From NCBI RefSeq assembly GCF_032595355.1, contig NZ_JASMWN010000003.1:186001-250000 (forward strand): a stretch of DNA of 64,000 nucleotides, read 5' to 3'. Positions 1-10,148 of this stretch are shown here, in pieces. The notes beneath the pieces were generated by a model that saw only the letters and a program-made list of their open reading frames with translations, searched no databases and had not been told where the DNA came from. The translations under genes were made by a program, and so were the position numbers. Position 1 is the stretch's first letter, and every line of letters starts with the position of its first letter. Source of the stretch: Sedimentitalea todarodis (GTDB taxonomy: Bacteria > Pseudomonadota > Alphaproteobacteria > Rhodobacterales > Rhodobacteraceae).

Positions 1-78
1 AAAACCACATGGCATGCGGGCTGTTCGGGGCACTGTTCTGAGTGGTGCGGCGTCGGACGGAAACAGGTTCAGCGGGCG

Positions 79-204
79 TTACAGACCGGCCAGATACCCG
101 CTGGCAACCAACGCGGTTGCAATCGCCAAAAGGAACAACAGACGGTCCGCGTTCAGCTCGACCATCAGGCTGAGACCGCGATATGTTCTATGCAATGCGT
201 GCAT
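79..204 (-). CDS. Small single-span membrane protein (41 aa)
   Basis: I translated this short frame by hand; it begins MHALHRTYRG and ends YLAGL before a TAA stop. An AAGGGA ribosome-binding sequence lies about 10 bases upstream of the ATG. Residues 21-41 form one hydrophobic helix (RLLFLLAIATALVASGYLAG), preceded by a basic N-terminus and a NADR motif. I believe similar tiny NADR-containing membrane proteins occur in other Rhodobacteraceae, but I cannot check this here. No function is known. It lies 252 bases beyond rseP on the same strand, in the place where bamA often follows rseP. The 205-456 spacer shows only a 7-base inverted repeat (400-406 with 435-441) that could be a weak end to the rseP transcript. 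Confidence 0.6.
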   Translation of the reverse strand: MHALHRTYRGLSLMVELNADRLLFLLAIATALVASGYLAGL

Positions 205-456
205 GACCCTATTCCCTTGGCTTCCGACCTGTTCTGGCGGACGCGAAGACAACTATAGGCAGAATGTGGCAAGACTGGGGCAAACTTGTGCCGTCAAAGC
301 GTCACTGCGAGGCCACGACTGAAGAGAAACTCTCTAGGGTTGAACAAATTCAATACTTTCGGAGAAATGCATCACTCATTCGCCGTAGTCCCTTGCTCGG
401 CGAGACCGTGGGATTTGGACCCCAAAAAGCAACAGTCTCGCGCTGACTGACCGGTA

Positions 457-1806
457 CTAGCAGAACAGATCGTTGCCAAGGGCGAACACCATCAGCGACA
501 GGATCAGACCCAGCCCAATCGCCATCAGAATGCGCAACGCCCCGTCGCTGGGCGGTTTGCCCGCCACGGCTTCGTAGGCGTAAAACACCAGGTGCCCGCC
601 ATCCAGCGCGGGAATTGGAAACAGGTTCAAGAGCCCGACCGCCGTCGACAACACTGCAATGAACCAGATGAAGCTCTGCGCGCCTTGCGATGCCATCGCT
701 CCGGATGTTTCCGCAATACCAATCGGGCCGGACATGTTGCAGGTGCTGATTGCCCCCGTGATCATGTGCCATAGACCCGACAGCGAACTGGAGATCACCG
801 CCATGGTCTGCACGGTTCCGCCAACCACGGCCTCACCCAGCCCTGCGGCCTCGGTCGCGGGTACAAAGGCCATCCCCCCTGCAATGCCGATACGCCAATG
901 GGTGACAAACCCGCCATCTGCCTGCGGCTCGTCCGTGCGGCGTGGTGCCAGCGCGAATTCCAGGGTTTCACCGTTCCGCCACACATCCAGTAACAACACC
1001 CGGCCATCCGAGGATTCAACCGCAGTTTTCAGCTGATCAAAGGCAAATATCGGCGCGCCATCAATGGCGGTGATCACATCACCCGATTGAAGCCCGATAT
1101 CCATCGCGGCACTGCGCGGGGCCACTTGCGAAACATAGGGTGGAAACAGGTACGGGCCTTGCACCACGCGCTCTTGCCCGTCCCGCCGCACCGTGTAGTC
1201 AAGGCCCGGCTCGACCGGGATGTCGCGGGTGAACCCGGACCAGGCGACAGCATCGTCAAACGACGGTGCCATGGTGCCGGCGATCTCGATGATCTCATCG
1301 CCTTCGGTCAGTTGATGAAAGCCGGAAGGCAAGTCCTGAACCTCACCGACGGTCAATGGCTCGCTCACAACGCCGCGGGTCAGAACGATGGCCGAAAACA
1401 CCAGAATGGACATCACGAAATTAAAGATCGGCCCCGCTGCAACGGTGGCCGTGCGAGCCCAGAGCGGTGCGCCATGCATCGTGCGCCGCAATTCCGCCGG
1501 GTCGCCTTCTGCGGTTTCCATCGCCTCGGAATCCTTGCCTGACGCCGCGTTGGCATCGCCAAGGAATTTCACATACCCGCCAAAGGGCAGAGCCGCGATC
1601 TGCCAGCGTGTACCACGCTTGTCCATGCGGCTGTAGAGCACCGGCCCAAAGCCCAGCGAAAACACCTCGGCATGGATACCGGACCAGCGCCCGACGATGT
1701 AGTGGCCATATTCATGCACGGCCACGATCACAGAGAGTGCCACGACAAACGCGAGCAACGTGTAAAGAAGTCCGCCGAATTGCGGAATCAGCGAAACTAG
1801 ATCCAA
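457..1806 (-). CDS. rseP: RIP site-2 zinc metalloprotease RseP
   Basis: This intramembrane protease performs the second cleavage of membrane-bound anti-sigma factors in envelope stress signalling and also trims signal peptides. The 449-residue protein has the expected layout: a first transmembrane helix carrying the zinc motif HEYGH near residue 31, a region of periplasmic PDZ domains in the middle (for example SGDVITAIDG), and a C-terminal membrane helix with the second catalytic motif NLFPIPALDGGH. It starts 4 bases after the dxr stop, so it is the last gene of the pyrH-to-rseP run. In many proteobacteria bamA follows rseP directly; here no outer-membrane protein gene follows within the window. 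Confidence 0.95.
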   Translation of the reverse strand: MDLVSLIPQFGGLLYTLLAFVVALSVIVAVHEYGHYIVGRWSGIHAEVFSLGFGPVLYSRMDKRGTRWQIAALPFGGYVKFLGDANAASGKDSEAMETAEGDPAELRRTMHGAPLWARTATVAAGPIFNFVMSILVFSAIVLTRGVVSEPLTVGEVQDLPSGFHQLTEGDEIIEIAGTMAPSFDDAVAWSGFTRDIPVEPGLDYTVRRDGQERVVQGPYLFPPYVSQVAPRSAAMDIGLQSGDVITAIDGAPIFAFDQLKTAVESSDGRVLLLDVWRNGETLEFALAPRRTDEPQADGGFVTHWRIGIAGGMAFVPATEAAGLGEAVVGGTVQTMAVISSSLSGLWHMITGAISTCNMSGPIGIAETSGAMASQGAQSFIWFIAVLSTAVGLLNLFPIPALDGGHLVFYAYEAVAGKPPSDGALRILMAIGLGLILSLMVFALGNDLFC

Positions 1807-1810
1807 ACTC

Positions 1811-2983
1811 TTATCCTGCTCGTTTTTCCATTGCGGAGTCTGCCCATACTCTGGCGAGATGGTCCGTTTGCATCACGGTTTCAAGGGTCATCGTCTCATC
1901 TACTAGTCCGGGTTCGGCTTCAAACCGGGTCAGGACATCTTCGACGATCTCCGCCATATCCACAAATCCGATGCGGCCGGCAAGGAAGGCGTCCAACGCC
2001 CGCTCCTTGGCCCCGTTGAACACCGCCCCTGACAGACCGCCGCGATTCATCACCGCCCGCCCCAGACGCAAGGCGGGGTAACGCGCTTCTTCGGGTGCAC
2101 GAAACGTCATCTCGCCGACCGTCGCCAAATCCAGCCTTTCGACCGGCAGGGTGCGCCGTTTCGGCCAGTTCAGGGCAAAACCGATCGCATGGCGCATGTC
2201 AGGCGGACCCACATGCGCCATCAGCGCCCCGTCGTTAAAGCCGACCATCGCATGAATCAACGATTCAGGGTGGACAACGACTTCGATCATCTCAGGAGAA
2301 ACTCCGAAAAACTCTTTGGTTTCTATGAGTTCCAGCGCCTTGTTGAACATGGACGCGCTGTCGATGGTGATGCGCTGGCCCATATCCCAGTTTGGATGGC
2401 TTGACGCTTGGGCCAGCGTTGCATCTTTCAGATCCTCCAGCCGCCAATCACGGAATGCTCCGCCACTGGCGGTTATGATGATCCGCTCGACCGTGTCCAG
2501 TTCTTCCCCGATCAGCGCCTGAAACACCGCCGAATGCTCGCTGTCCACGGGCAGCAATCGTGCGCCGGCGGTCCTTGCCGTCTCAAGCACCAGCGCCCCG
2601 GCACAGACCAGCGATTCCTTGTTGGCCAAGGCCAGTGTCGCGCCCTGCTCCAACGCCGCCAGTCCCGGTTTCAGACCCGCGGCACCAACAATTGCCGACA
2701 TCACCCAATCGGCGGGCCGGGACGCGGCCTCGACCAGGGCCTCCGGCCCGGCGGACGCTTCAACGCCACTGCCCGCCAGCGCGGCACGCAAGTCTTCAAG
2801 CAGGTCCGAAAAGGCCGTCACCGCCACGTCGGCATTCAACGCACGCGCATCCTTGGCCAGTTGCGCGATGTTGCGCCCACCCGTCAGCACAACCACGTCA
2901 TACTCCGCTTGCGCGTTCCGGATCAGGTCGATGGTATTCTGTCCGATTGACCCGGTCGCGCCAAAGATCGACACCCGTCGCAT
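1811..2983 (-). CDS. dxr: 1-deoxy-D-xylulose 5-phosphate reductoisomerase
   Basis: Dxr converts 1-deoxy-D-xylulose 5-phosphate to 2-C-methyl-D-erythritol 4-phosphate with NADPH, the committed step of the non-mevalonate isoprenoid pathway. The N-terminus MRRVSIFGATGSIGQNT is the NADPH-binding GxTGSIG loop. ALANKESLVCAG, PVDSEHSA, TASGGAF and the H-P-N-W-x-M-G-x-x-I-T-I-D-S region are family signatures holding the metal and substrate ligands. I chose the ATG at 2983, giving 390 residues, over a start 27 bases upstream, because it overlaps the cdsA stop as TGATG and fits the usual family length. This suggests translational coupling with cdsA. Grouping with uppS is logical, since both serve isoprenoid and undecaprenyl-phosphate supply. 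Confidence 0.95.
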   Translation of the reverse strand: MRRVSIFGATGSIGQNTIDLIRNAQAEYDVVVLTGGRNIAQLAKDARALNADVAVTAFSDLLEDLRAALAGSGVEASAGPEALVEAASRPADWVMSAIVGAAGLKPGLAALEQGATLALANKESLVCAGALVLETARTAGARLLPVDSEHSAVFQALIGEELDTVERIIITASGGAFRDWRLEDLKDATLAQASSHPNWDMGQRITIDSASMFNKALELIETKEFFGVSPEMIEVVVHPESLIHAMVGFNDGALMAHVGPPDMRHAIGFALNWPKRRTLPVERLDLATVGEMTFRAPEEARYPALRLGRAVMNRGGLSGAVFNGAKERALDAFLAGRIGFVDMAEIVEDVLTRFEAEPGLVDETMTLETVMQTDHLARVWADSAMEKRAG

Positions 2984-3770
2984 CACACCGCTCCCGGCGG
3001 CAATCCGCATAGGCCCGCGATCACGAGAACAAAGAACGATGCCCCCAGCATGCCATCAAACCGGTCGAGAAATCCGCCGTGACCGGGGATCAGGGTGCTG
3101 GAATCCTTGACGCCGACCATGCGCTTGACCGCGCTCTCGGCAATGTCACCCATCTGCGCCGCAAACGCGACGAGGACGGAATATGGCACCAGCAACAGGC
3201 TCGTGTCCTGCAGCATGGCAAAGACCAGTCCCACAACCGCAGCACCGAGCCACCCGGCCACCGTACCGGACCAGGTTTTCTTCGGGCTGACCTTTGGCCA
3301 GAACTTCGGGCCACCCAATGTACGACCGGCAAAATAGCCTGCAACGTCCGACACGATCACGATCACGATCAGCCAGATGATCCAGACCAGACCGAAATCA
3401 TCGCGCACAATCGCCATTTCGAGCCCGGCCAGCAGGACAAGCCCCATGAACGCGCCACAGACCAGACGATGTTGGCGCAAGGTCACAACCCCAAGCAGTA
3501 CCGGCACCGCAAGTACTGGCAGGCCATAGACCGACGGCAAATGGATCGCGAGGATCAGCGACAGGGCCGCCGTGCAGGCAATCGCGATGACCAGCGGTCC
3601 GGATTGCCCGTTCAGCATCCGCAACAATTCCCAGATCATCGCGCCACATACGGCTGCGACAAAGATGTGAAAGACATCGGCCCCGGCCCAGACGGCCAGT
3701 ATCCCGATCGTGACCATGACAATCGCAGAGCCAATGCGTGGTGCCAGATCCGCCCAGCGTCCTGAACCGC

Positions 3771-3774
<4 letters not shown>
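2983..3774 (-). CDS. cdsA: Phosphatidate cytidylyltransferase
   Basis: CdsA makes CDP-diacylglycerol from phosphatidic acid and CTP, the branch point for all phospholipids, in the inner membrane. The 263-residue protein is made almost wholly of membrane helices. Its C-terminal part carries the CDS family signature: SDVAGYFAGRTLGGPK, then PKKTWSGT and later GHGGFLDRFDGML. The start at 3774 (MSGSGRW) overlaps the uppS stop as ATGA and is preferred over an extension 48 bases upstream that would run into uppS. The downstream stop overlaps the dxr start by one base. Confidence 0.93.
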
Positions 3775-4513
<739 letters not shown>

Positions 4514-4517
<4 letters not shown>

Positions 4518-5080
4518 ACCTGCATGATTTCCGCTTGTTTCGTTTCCAGCGCAGTATCCACGCCAGCGATATGCTTGTCGGTCAGTTCCTGCACCGTCTC
4601 TTCCCAGAATTTCTGATCGTCTTCCGAAACCGACCCGTCGGACTTGGCCTTCTTGATCTGATCCATACCGTCACGACGTACATTGCGGATCGACACCCGC
4701 GCATGTTCCGCATATTGCCCGGCCACCTTTGTCAGATCACGGCGGCGCTCTTCGTTCAGCTCGGGGATCGGCAGCATGATGATCGTTCCATTGAGCTGCG
4801 GATTGATTCCCAGCCCGCTTTCACGGATTGCCTTTTCCACCTTGCCGACCAATCCCTTGTCCCAGACGTTGATCGTAACCATACGCGGCTCGGGTACGTT
4901 GACGGTGCCGACCTGGTTGATCGGCGTCAGCGCGCCATAGGCATCGACCATCACCGGCTCCAGCATCGACGCGCTTGCGCGTCCGGTCCGCAACGATGCA
5001 AATTCCGTGCGCAGGTTGGCCATCGCGCCATCCATCCGCCGCTCAAGATCATCCGTGTCCAGCATGAAGTCGTCAGACAT
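4514..5080 (-). CDS. frr: Ribosome recycling factor
   Basis: RRF, with EF-G, splits post-termination ribosomes. The 188-residue protein has the typical all-helical body: DDLERRMDGAMANLRTEFASLRTGRAS at the N-terminus, then VDAYGALTPINQVGTVNVPEPRM and the C-terminal helices with LTKVAGQYAEHARVSIRNVRRDGMD. It lies 155 bases downstream of pyrH, the usual partner. Its stop overlaps the uppS TTG start by 4 bases. Length and motifs leave little doubt. Confidence 0.96.
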
Positions 5081-5235
5081 ATCGCTCTGTTCTCCCGAAA
5101 TGCGCGTTCCGTTTCGTGCCGTTCAGTATCACTGCTGGCCTTCCGCCACGTTATTAGCAGAAGAACCGAGAAACGCCAGCGGCACTTGTCGCATCGATTT
5201 TGCGCGAAAAGTGCAGACCTGGCCCCGGCGCAGCG

Positions 5236-5997
5236 TTACCCCTGAACCTTGGTATAAGTGCCCTCGCCCGCGAGAATGCCGCGAAAACCGCCGGGCTCGT
5301 CCAGGGAAAACACGATGATTGGCAGGTTGTTGTCGCGCGCCAGTGCGATCGCACTTGCATCCATCACGCCCAGCCGCTTTGCCAGCACATCATCGTAGGA
5401 TACGACATCATACCGCTTGGCATCGTCATGTTTCGCCGGATCCTTGTCATAGACTCCATCGACCTTTGTGCCTTTGAAAATCGCCTCGCATTTCATCTCG
5501 TTGGCGCGCAGCGTTGCCGCCGTGTCGGTGGTGAAATACGGGTTGCCGGTCCCGGCTGCAAAGATACAGACCCGCTGTTTTTCGAGGTGGCGCACGGCGC
5601 GGCGGCGGATATAGGGTTCCGCAACCTCATTCATGGTGATTGCGCTGATAACGCGCGTATGGATGTTCAATCCCTCGAGTGCAGATTGCATCGCCAGCGC
5701 ATTCATCACCGTCGCCAGCATCCCCATGTAGTCCGCAGTGGTCCGCTCCATCCCCTGCGCGGACCCTTGCAGCCCCCGAAAGATGTTGCCCCCACCAATC
5801 ACCATGCAAATCTCAACGCCCAGATCGTGAACCGATTTCACCTCCTGGGCAATCCGCTGTACCGTGGGCGGATGCAGACCATATCCCTGATCCCCCATCA
5901 ACGCCTCGCCCGATATCTTGAGCATCACCCGTCGAAAGGCGATGCTCGTTTGCGCGTCTTGCGCGGTTGCGGTGTCGGGGTTTGAGGAAGGGGTCAT
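5236..5997 (-). CDS. pyrH: UMP kinase
   Basis: PyrH phosphorylates UMP to UDP with ATP in the cytoplasm and feeds pyrimidine nucleotide and UDP-sugar synthesis. The amino-acid-kinase fold is visible: RVMLKISGEALMGDQGYG at the start of the core, EICMVIGGGNIFRG, then the RRAVRHLEKQRVCIFAAGTGNPYFTTD and KVDGVYDKDP segments that bind ATP and magnesium. An N-terminal extension of about 20 residues precedes the conserved core, so the true start may lie slightly inside. It is the first gene of the minus-strand run and diverges from miaA; the 139-base gap must hold both promoters, though no box there is convincing. Confidence 0.95.
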   Translation of the reverse strand: MTPSSNPDTATAQDAQTSIAFRRVMLKISGEALMGDQGYGLHPPTVQRIAQEVKSVHDLGVEICMVIGGGNIFRGLQGSAQGMERTTADYMGMLATVMNALAMQSALEGLNIHTRVISAITMNEVAEPYIRRRAVRHLEKQRVCIFAAGTGNPYFTTDTAATLRANEMKCEAIFKGTKVDGVYDKDPAKHDDAKRYDVVSYDDVLAKRLGVMDASAIALARDNNLPIIVFSLDEPGGFRGILAGEGTYTKVQG

Positions 5998-6136
5998 GTT
6001 GCGCTCCGCGGCAGGACGGGTTTATTTGCGCGCAAAATGAAGGAAATCGCGTCCGGGTACAACTCGCCATCCTGCGGTCACACACAATGATCCGAAAGAA
6101 TCTCACGATACGCGACGGGATGGGTTGAAGAAAAGA

Positions 6137-7000
6137 ATGCAATTTACTGATATTCCAAAAAATAGACCCGTATTGATTGCCGGTCCGACCGCTTCGGGGA
6201 AATCCGCGCTGGCGCTGGAAATCGCCGAGCGCGACGGCGGCGTCATCATCAATGCGGATGCCAGCCAGGTTTATCGCTGCTGGCGCATTCTGACAGCACG
6301 ACCCTCGGAAGAGGAAGAGGAGCGTGCACCCCATATGCTCTACGGCCATGTACAGTGTACCGATTCCTATTCCGCCGGGCACTGGCTGCGCGAGGTGCTG
6401 CCGTTGCTCGCGGGGCCACGCCGCCCGATCATCGTGGGCGGGACTGGTCTCTACTTTTCCGCACTGACCCAGGGCATCGCAGACATTCCGCCGACCCCCG
6501 CCGGGATTCGCGCGCAGGCCGACGCCATGAGCCATGATGCGCTGATCTCCGCGGTGGATGAACGCACCCTCGCCGGTCTCGACACCCGGAACCGCGCCCG
6601 GGTTCAGCGTGCTTACGAAGTGCAAGCCACGACCGGGCGCGCACTGGCCGACTGGAAGGCCGACACACCGCCCCCCGCGCTGCCCTTGAAAGACGTGGTT
6701 CCGCTGGTCTTTGACGCCCCGCGCGACTGGCTGAACCAGCGCATCGCGCGCCGCTTTGACCAGATGCTGGACAATGGTGCACTGGATGAAGTCCGGGCAA
6801 TGCTTGACCGCTATGATCCGTCCCTGCCCGCGTGTCGCGCCATCGGCGTTCCCGAACTGGTCGCACATCTGCAAGGCGAGTTGAGTCTTGAGGACGCACG
6901 GGAGCGCGCCACGATTGCCACCCGGCAATTCGCGAAACGCCAACGCACGTGGTTTCGCGCACGGATGCAAGGCTGGACACCGGTTCATCCCGATATCTGA
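6137..7000 (+). CDS. miaA: tRNA dimethylallyltransferase
   Basis: MiaA transfers a dimethylallyl group to A37 of tRNAs that read UNN codons. The Walker-A-like loop GPTASGKS is about 18 residues in, followed by NADASQVYR and IIVGGTGLYFSALTQG, the substrate-pocket motifs. The RAIGVPEL and TRQFAKRQRTWFR segments near the C-terminus are also conserved. At 287 residues it is a normal bacterial MiaA. I chose the ATG at 6137; a TTG 12 bases upstream is in frame, but the ATG gives the common N-terminus. It stands alone, divergent from pyrH. Confidence 0.93.
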   Translation: MQFTDIPKNRPVLIAGPTASGKSALALEIAERDGGVIINADASQVYRCWRILTARPSEEEEERAPHMLYGHVQCTDSYSAGHWLREVLPLLAGPRRPIIVGGTGLYFSALTQGIADIPPTPAGIRAQADAMSHDALISAVDERTLAGLDTRNRARVQRAYEVQATTGRALADWKADTPPPALPLKDVVPLVFDAPRDWLNQRIARRFDQMLDNGALDEVRAMLDRYDPSLPACRAIGVPELVAHLQGELSLEDARERATIATRQFAKRQRTWFRARMQGWTPVHPDI

Positions 7001-7096
7001 GCGGCGACGTCGGAACGCGACACGCGACTTTTCCATCAAACAGCGCGTACCCTTCGGATCATGAAACCTGCGTCATCTATCCCGTCATGTCGTTTC

Positions 7097-7124
7097 TTGA
7101 CCTCCAACATGTCGCAAATATTAC
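7097..7124 (+). promoter_or_regulatory. Possible promoter of the peptide ABC importer operon
   Basis: A TTGACC box (7097-7102) is followed after 16 bases by TATTAC (7119-7124), in a locally AT-richer part of the 288-base gap before the binding-protein gene. A second TTGACC at 7145-7150 has no good -10. This is a sequence guess; the real start could lie elsewhere in the gap. Confidence 0.3.
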
Positions 7125-7217
7125 CAGAATGTCGAAAGCGATCATTGACCTATGGCCGAATCTCGTGCCGAATGACCGTAGGGGATGAACTCAAAAGCAA
7201 TCATAAGCCAAGCAGGG

Positions 7218-7236
7218 CCCTGCCAAACCGGCAGGG
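7218..7236 (+). other. Leader hairpin upstream of the binding-protein gene
   Basis: A perfect 7-base stem (7218-7224 with 7230-7236) with a 5-base loop lies about 50 bases before the binding-protein start. It has no following T run, so it is unlikely to terminate transcription; it may stabilise the 5' end of the messenger. No role is proven. Confidence 0.35.
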
Positions 7237-7288
7237 GCTAACTGGTATGTCATTCCGATCCGATCATCCAATCCACAGGGAGAGCTAC

Positions 7289-8953
7289 ATGACCCAGCAA
7301 ACAATCAACGGCAAGCCGGTCCATTGGGCTGCCGAGATGCACGCAAAGGAATATCGCGAAGGCAAGATCACCCGCCGCGATTTTCTGGCACGCGCGTCGA
7401 CATTCGGCGTCGCAACCGCGGCCGCCTATGCCATGGCCGGGCTGCCTATGCCGGCCCAGGCCCAGGGCGAACCCCAGCCTGGCGGCACCATCCGGGTGCA
7501 GACCAGCGTGCGTGCCCTGAAGGATCCGCGCACCTATGACTGGAGCGAATTGGGTAACCAGACCCGCGGCACTCTGGAATACCTCGTTGAATACAATTCC
7601 GACGGTACCTTCCGCGGCATGCTGCTCGACAGCTGGGAGATCAACGACGACGCGACGCAGTACATGCTCAATCTACGACAGGGCGTGACATGGAACAACG
7701 GCGATCCCTTCACTGCCGAAGACGTCGCGCGCAACATTGCCGGCTGGTGTGACAAGAACCTCGAAGGCAATTCGATGGCGGGTCGGTTTGCCACTCTGAT
7801 CGACGAAGAAACCGGCATGGCCATCGAAGGCGGCATAGAGGTGGTCGATGACCACACCATCAAGATCAACCTGCCGCAACCGGATATTTCGCTGATCGCG
7901 GGCATGTCTGATTATCCTGCCGCCATCACCCATTCGACCTATCAGGTTGACGATTTTACCGCCAATGTCGGTACCGGCCCGTTCCTGATCGAAGAGCTGG
8001 AAGTCGGCGTGAAGTGCACGCTCGTGCGCAACGCCGACCATTCCTGGTGGGGCACCGATGTTTACGGCGGCCCCTATCTGGATCGCGTGGAATATGTCGA
8101 CTACGGCACCGATCCGGCGGCATGGCTGGCTGCGATTGAATCCGAAGAAGTCGACATGCTGCATGAAAGCGTCGGCGAATTCATCGACGTGCTTGACGGC
8201 TTGGGTCTGGTGAAATCCGAAGTGGTCACCATGGCCACCGTCGTGATCCGCCCCAACCAGCTTGCCGAAGTCGATGGTGCCCAGCCCTATGCCGACAAGC
8301 GTGTGCGTCAGGCACTGGCGATGGCAGTCGACAACGCGGTCCTTCTGGAACTCGGCTATGGCGGGCGTGGCGAAGTCTCCAACAACACCCATCTTGGGCC
8401 CAAGCACCCAGAGTACTTTGATGTCGGCGCGGCCAAGCACGATCCGGAAGCGGCCAAGGCCCTGATGGAAGAGGCCGGGATGATGGATTTCGAGCATGAA
8501 ATCCTGTCCATCGATGACGATTGGCGCAAGAACACCACGGATGCCGTCGCGGCACAGCTGCGCGACGCGGGCTTCCAGGTCAAACGCTCGGTTCTGCCCG
8601 GCTCGACCTTCTGGAACGACTGGACCAAGTATCCCTACAGTTCGACCAATTGGAACCACCGCCCGCTGGGTGTGCAAATCTGGGCCCTTGCCTATCGCTC
8701 CGGCGAGGCCTGGAACGAATTCGGCTGGGCGAATGCGGAGTTCGACGCGCTGCTCTCGGATGCTCTGGCGATTGCCGACTCCGACAGGCGCCGCGAGATT
8801 GCAGGCAAGGCGGCTGCGCTGATCCAGGAAGAGGGCGTGACCATTCAGCCCTACTGGCGAGCGCTGTACCGCCACATGCGCGAGGGTCTGATCGGGACAG
8901 ATCAGCACATTGCGTTTGAGCATCACCAATACAAATGGGGCCTGGCCTCCTAA
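7289..8953 (+). CDS. Peptide ABC transporter substrate-binding protein (SBP_bac_5), Tat-exported
   Basis: This is a periplasmic binding protein of the oligopeptide/dipeptide/nickel family (solute-binding family 5). The ATG at 7289 follows an AGGGAGAG ribosome site. Residues 25-55 form a twin-arginine signal: ITRRDFLARAS, a hydrophobic Ala-rich stretch and an AQAQ cleavage region. The mature part shows the family's RQGVTWNNGDPFTAEDV and VRQALAMAVDN segments. At 554 residues it has the family length. The two permeases and the fused ATPase that follow form the rest of the importer. The ligand cannot be told from sequence; family members bind peptides, opines, glutathione or sugars. An upstream in-frame extension lacks a ribosome site and would bury the signal peptide. 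Confidence 0.9.
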   Translation: MTQQTINGKPVHWAAEMHAKEYREGKITRRDFLARASTFGVATAAAYAMAGLPMPAQAQGEPQPGGTIRVQTSVRALKDPRTYDWSELGNQTRGTLEYLVEYNSDGTFRGMLLDSWEINDDATQYMLNLRQGVTWNNGDPFTAEDVARNIAGWCDKNLEGNSMAGRFATLIDEETGMAIEGGIEVVDDHTIKINLPQPDISLIAGMSDYPAAITHSTYQVDDFTANVGTGPFLIEELEVGVKCTLVRNADHSWWGTDVYGGPYLDRVEYVDYGTDPAAWLAAIESEEVDMLHESVGEFIDVLDGLGLVKSEVVTMATVVIRPNQLAEVDGAQPYADKRVRQALAMAVDNAVLLELGYGGRGEVSNNTHLGPKHPEYFDVGAAKHDPEAAKALMEEAGMMDFEHEILSIDDDWRKNTTDAVAAQLRDAGFQVKRSVLPGSTFWNDWTKYPYSSTNWNHRPLGVQIWALAYRSGEAWNEFGWANAEFDALLSDALAIADSDRRREIAGKAAALIQEEGVTIQPYWRALYRHMREGLIGTDQHIAFEHHQYKWGLAS

Positions 8954-8966
8954 GCCAGCGCACATT

Positions 8967-8990
8967 CCCGCCCCGGTCCGCCGGGGCGGG
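8967..8990 (+). other. Strong intercistronic hairpin after the binding-protein gene
   Basis: A perfect 10-base GC stem (8967-8976 with 8981-8990) and a TCCG loop lie 14 bases after the binding-protein stop. No T run follows. Such hairpins commonly protect the upstream message and partly block read-through, so that binding protein is made in excess over permeases; that role is inferred here. Confidence 0.6.
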
Positions 8991-9080
8991 GCACCTCTCG
9001 GGACCGGGGCCGCAAACGCCCTTGCAAGACAGACACCGGACACAACCGGGCCATCCCGCAGCTGACCGACAGGGGACATC

Positions 9081-10133
9081 ATGGGACTATTCATTCTGCG
9101 CAGAACGGGCGTGATGATAATAACGGCGATTTGCCTCACATTCATCGTGTTTTTTCTGACCAATCTCTACCCGAACCTCGAAAAGCTCGCAAAGACTCAG
9201 GGCAATTTCCGCATGTCGGACGAGGCGGTCACAAGCTGGCTGACCAAGGAAGGATATTTGCAACCCCTGCCCGTCAAATATGGTCAATGGCTGGGTGTTC
9301 TGCCCGGCTGGACGCTTGAAACCGAGGACGGCATCACTGGCCGCTGCATACGGGGAACCGCCACGGTGGATGAGGCCGCGGACGCCAGAACGTTCTGTGG
9401 CATCCTTCAGGGAGACTGGGGGTATTCCACCGTGTTCAAGGACGAGGTCTCGGGCATCATCGCCACGCGGCTCGGTCTTACGGGCAAGTTGATGTTCTGG
9501 GTTCTGGTGCTGATGATCCCCTCCGCCCTGCTCGTCGGAGTGCTCGCCGGTATGCGCGAAGGGTCCGCCACCGACCGCACGCTTTCGACCTTCTCGATCA
9601 TCACCACGGCAACGCCTGAGTATGTCTCCGGCGTCATCTTCATCGCGGTGTTCGCCTCTTCCGCCGTTGGCCTGAAATGGTTCAAAGGCACCGCCACCTC
9701 GGCGATGGAGAGCGCCAATTTCGAAAACTTCTTTCTACCGGTCCTGACCATATCGCTTTACGGCATGGGCTATATCGCGCGGATGACACGGGCGAGCATG
9801 ACTGAAGTGATGACAGCACAATACATCCGGACCGCGCGGCTCAAGGGCGTGAAATTCTCCAACATCGTGATGAAACACGCTCTGCGCAACGCCCTGATTG
9901 CACCGTTCACGGTGATCATGTTGCAATTCCCGTGGCTTCTGAACGGCGTGGTCATCGTCGAGACCCTGTTCAACTACAAGGGTTTTGGCTGGGTGCTGGT
10001 GCAGGCGGCGGGCAACAACGACATCGAACTGCTGCTCGCGGTGTCGGTGGTTTCTGTGATCGTGGTTCTGGTGACCCAGCTGATATCGGATATCGGCTAT
10101 GTGTACCTCAACCCGCGCATCCGCATATCTTAA
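9081..10133 (+). CDS. Peptide ABC transporter permease, DppB/OppB type
   Basis: First inner-membrane permease of the importer. The N-terminal segment FILRRTGVMIITAICLTFIVFFL is the typical DppB first helix, followed by a larger than usual periplasmic loop of about 110 residues with two cysteines. The later helices carry the binding-protein-dependent transport motif: ASMTEVMTAQYIRTARLKG, the EAA loop that docks on the ATPase, and YKGFGWVLVQA near the end. Its length of 350 residues is slightly above the family average because of the loop. It is 127 bases after the binding-protein gene and 15 bases before the second permease. Confidence 0.9.
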   Translation: MGLFILRRTGVMIITAICLTFIVFFLTNLYPNLEKLAKTQGNFRMSDEAVTSWLTKEGYLQPLPVKYGQWLGVLPGWTLETEDGITGRCIRGTATVDEAADARTFCGILQGDWGYSTVFKDEVSGIIATRLGLTGKLMFWVLVLMIPSALLVGVLAGMREGSATDRTLSTFSIITTATPEYVSGVIFIAVFASSAVGLKWFKGTATSAMESANFENFFLPVLTISLYGMGYIARMTRASMTEVMTAQYIRTARLKGVKFSNIVMKHALRNALIAPFTVIMLQFPWLLNGVVIVETLFNYKGFGWVLVQAAGNNDIELLLAVSVVSVIVVLVTQLISDIGYVYLNPRIRIS

Positions 10134-10148
10134 GGGAGGGCAGAGAAT

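Noticed and set aside
7001..7288. Riboswitch or tRNA in the gap before the peptide importer
   Set aside because: Only a simple 7-base hairpin is present; no conserved riboswitch core or cloverleaf could be drawn.
7673..9163. 496-codon open frame on the minus strand opposite the binding-protein gene
   Set aside because: It is the antisense shadow of a well-supported gene in GC-rich DNA and its translation resembles no protein family.
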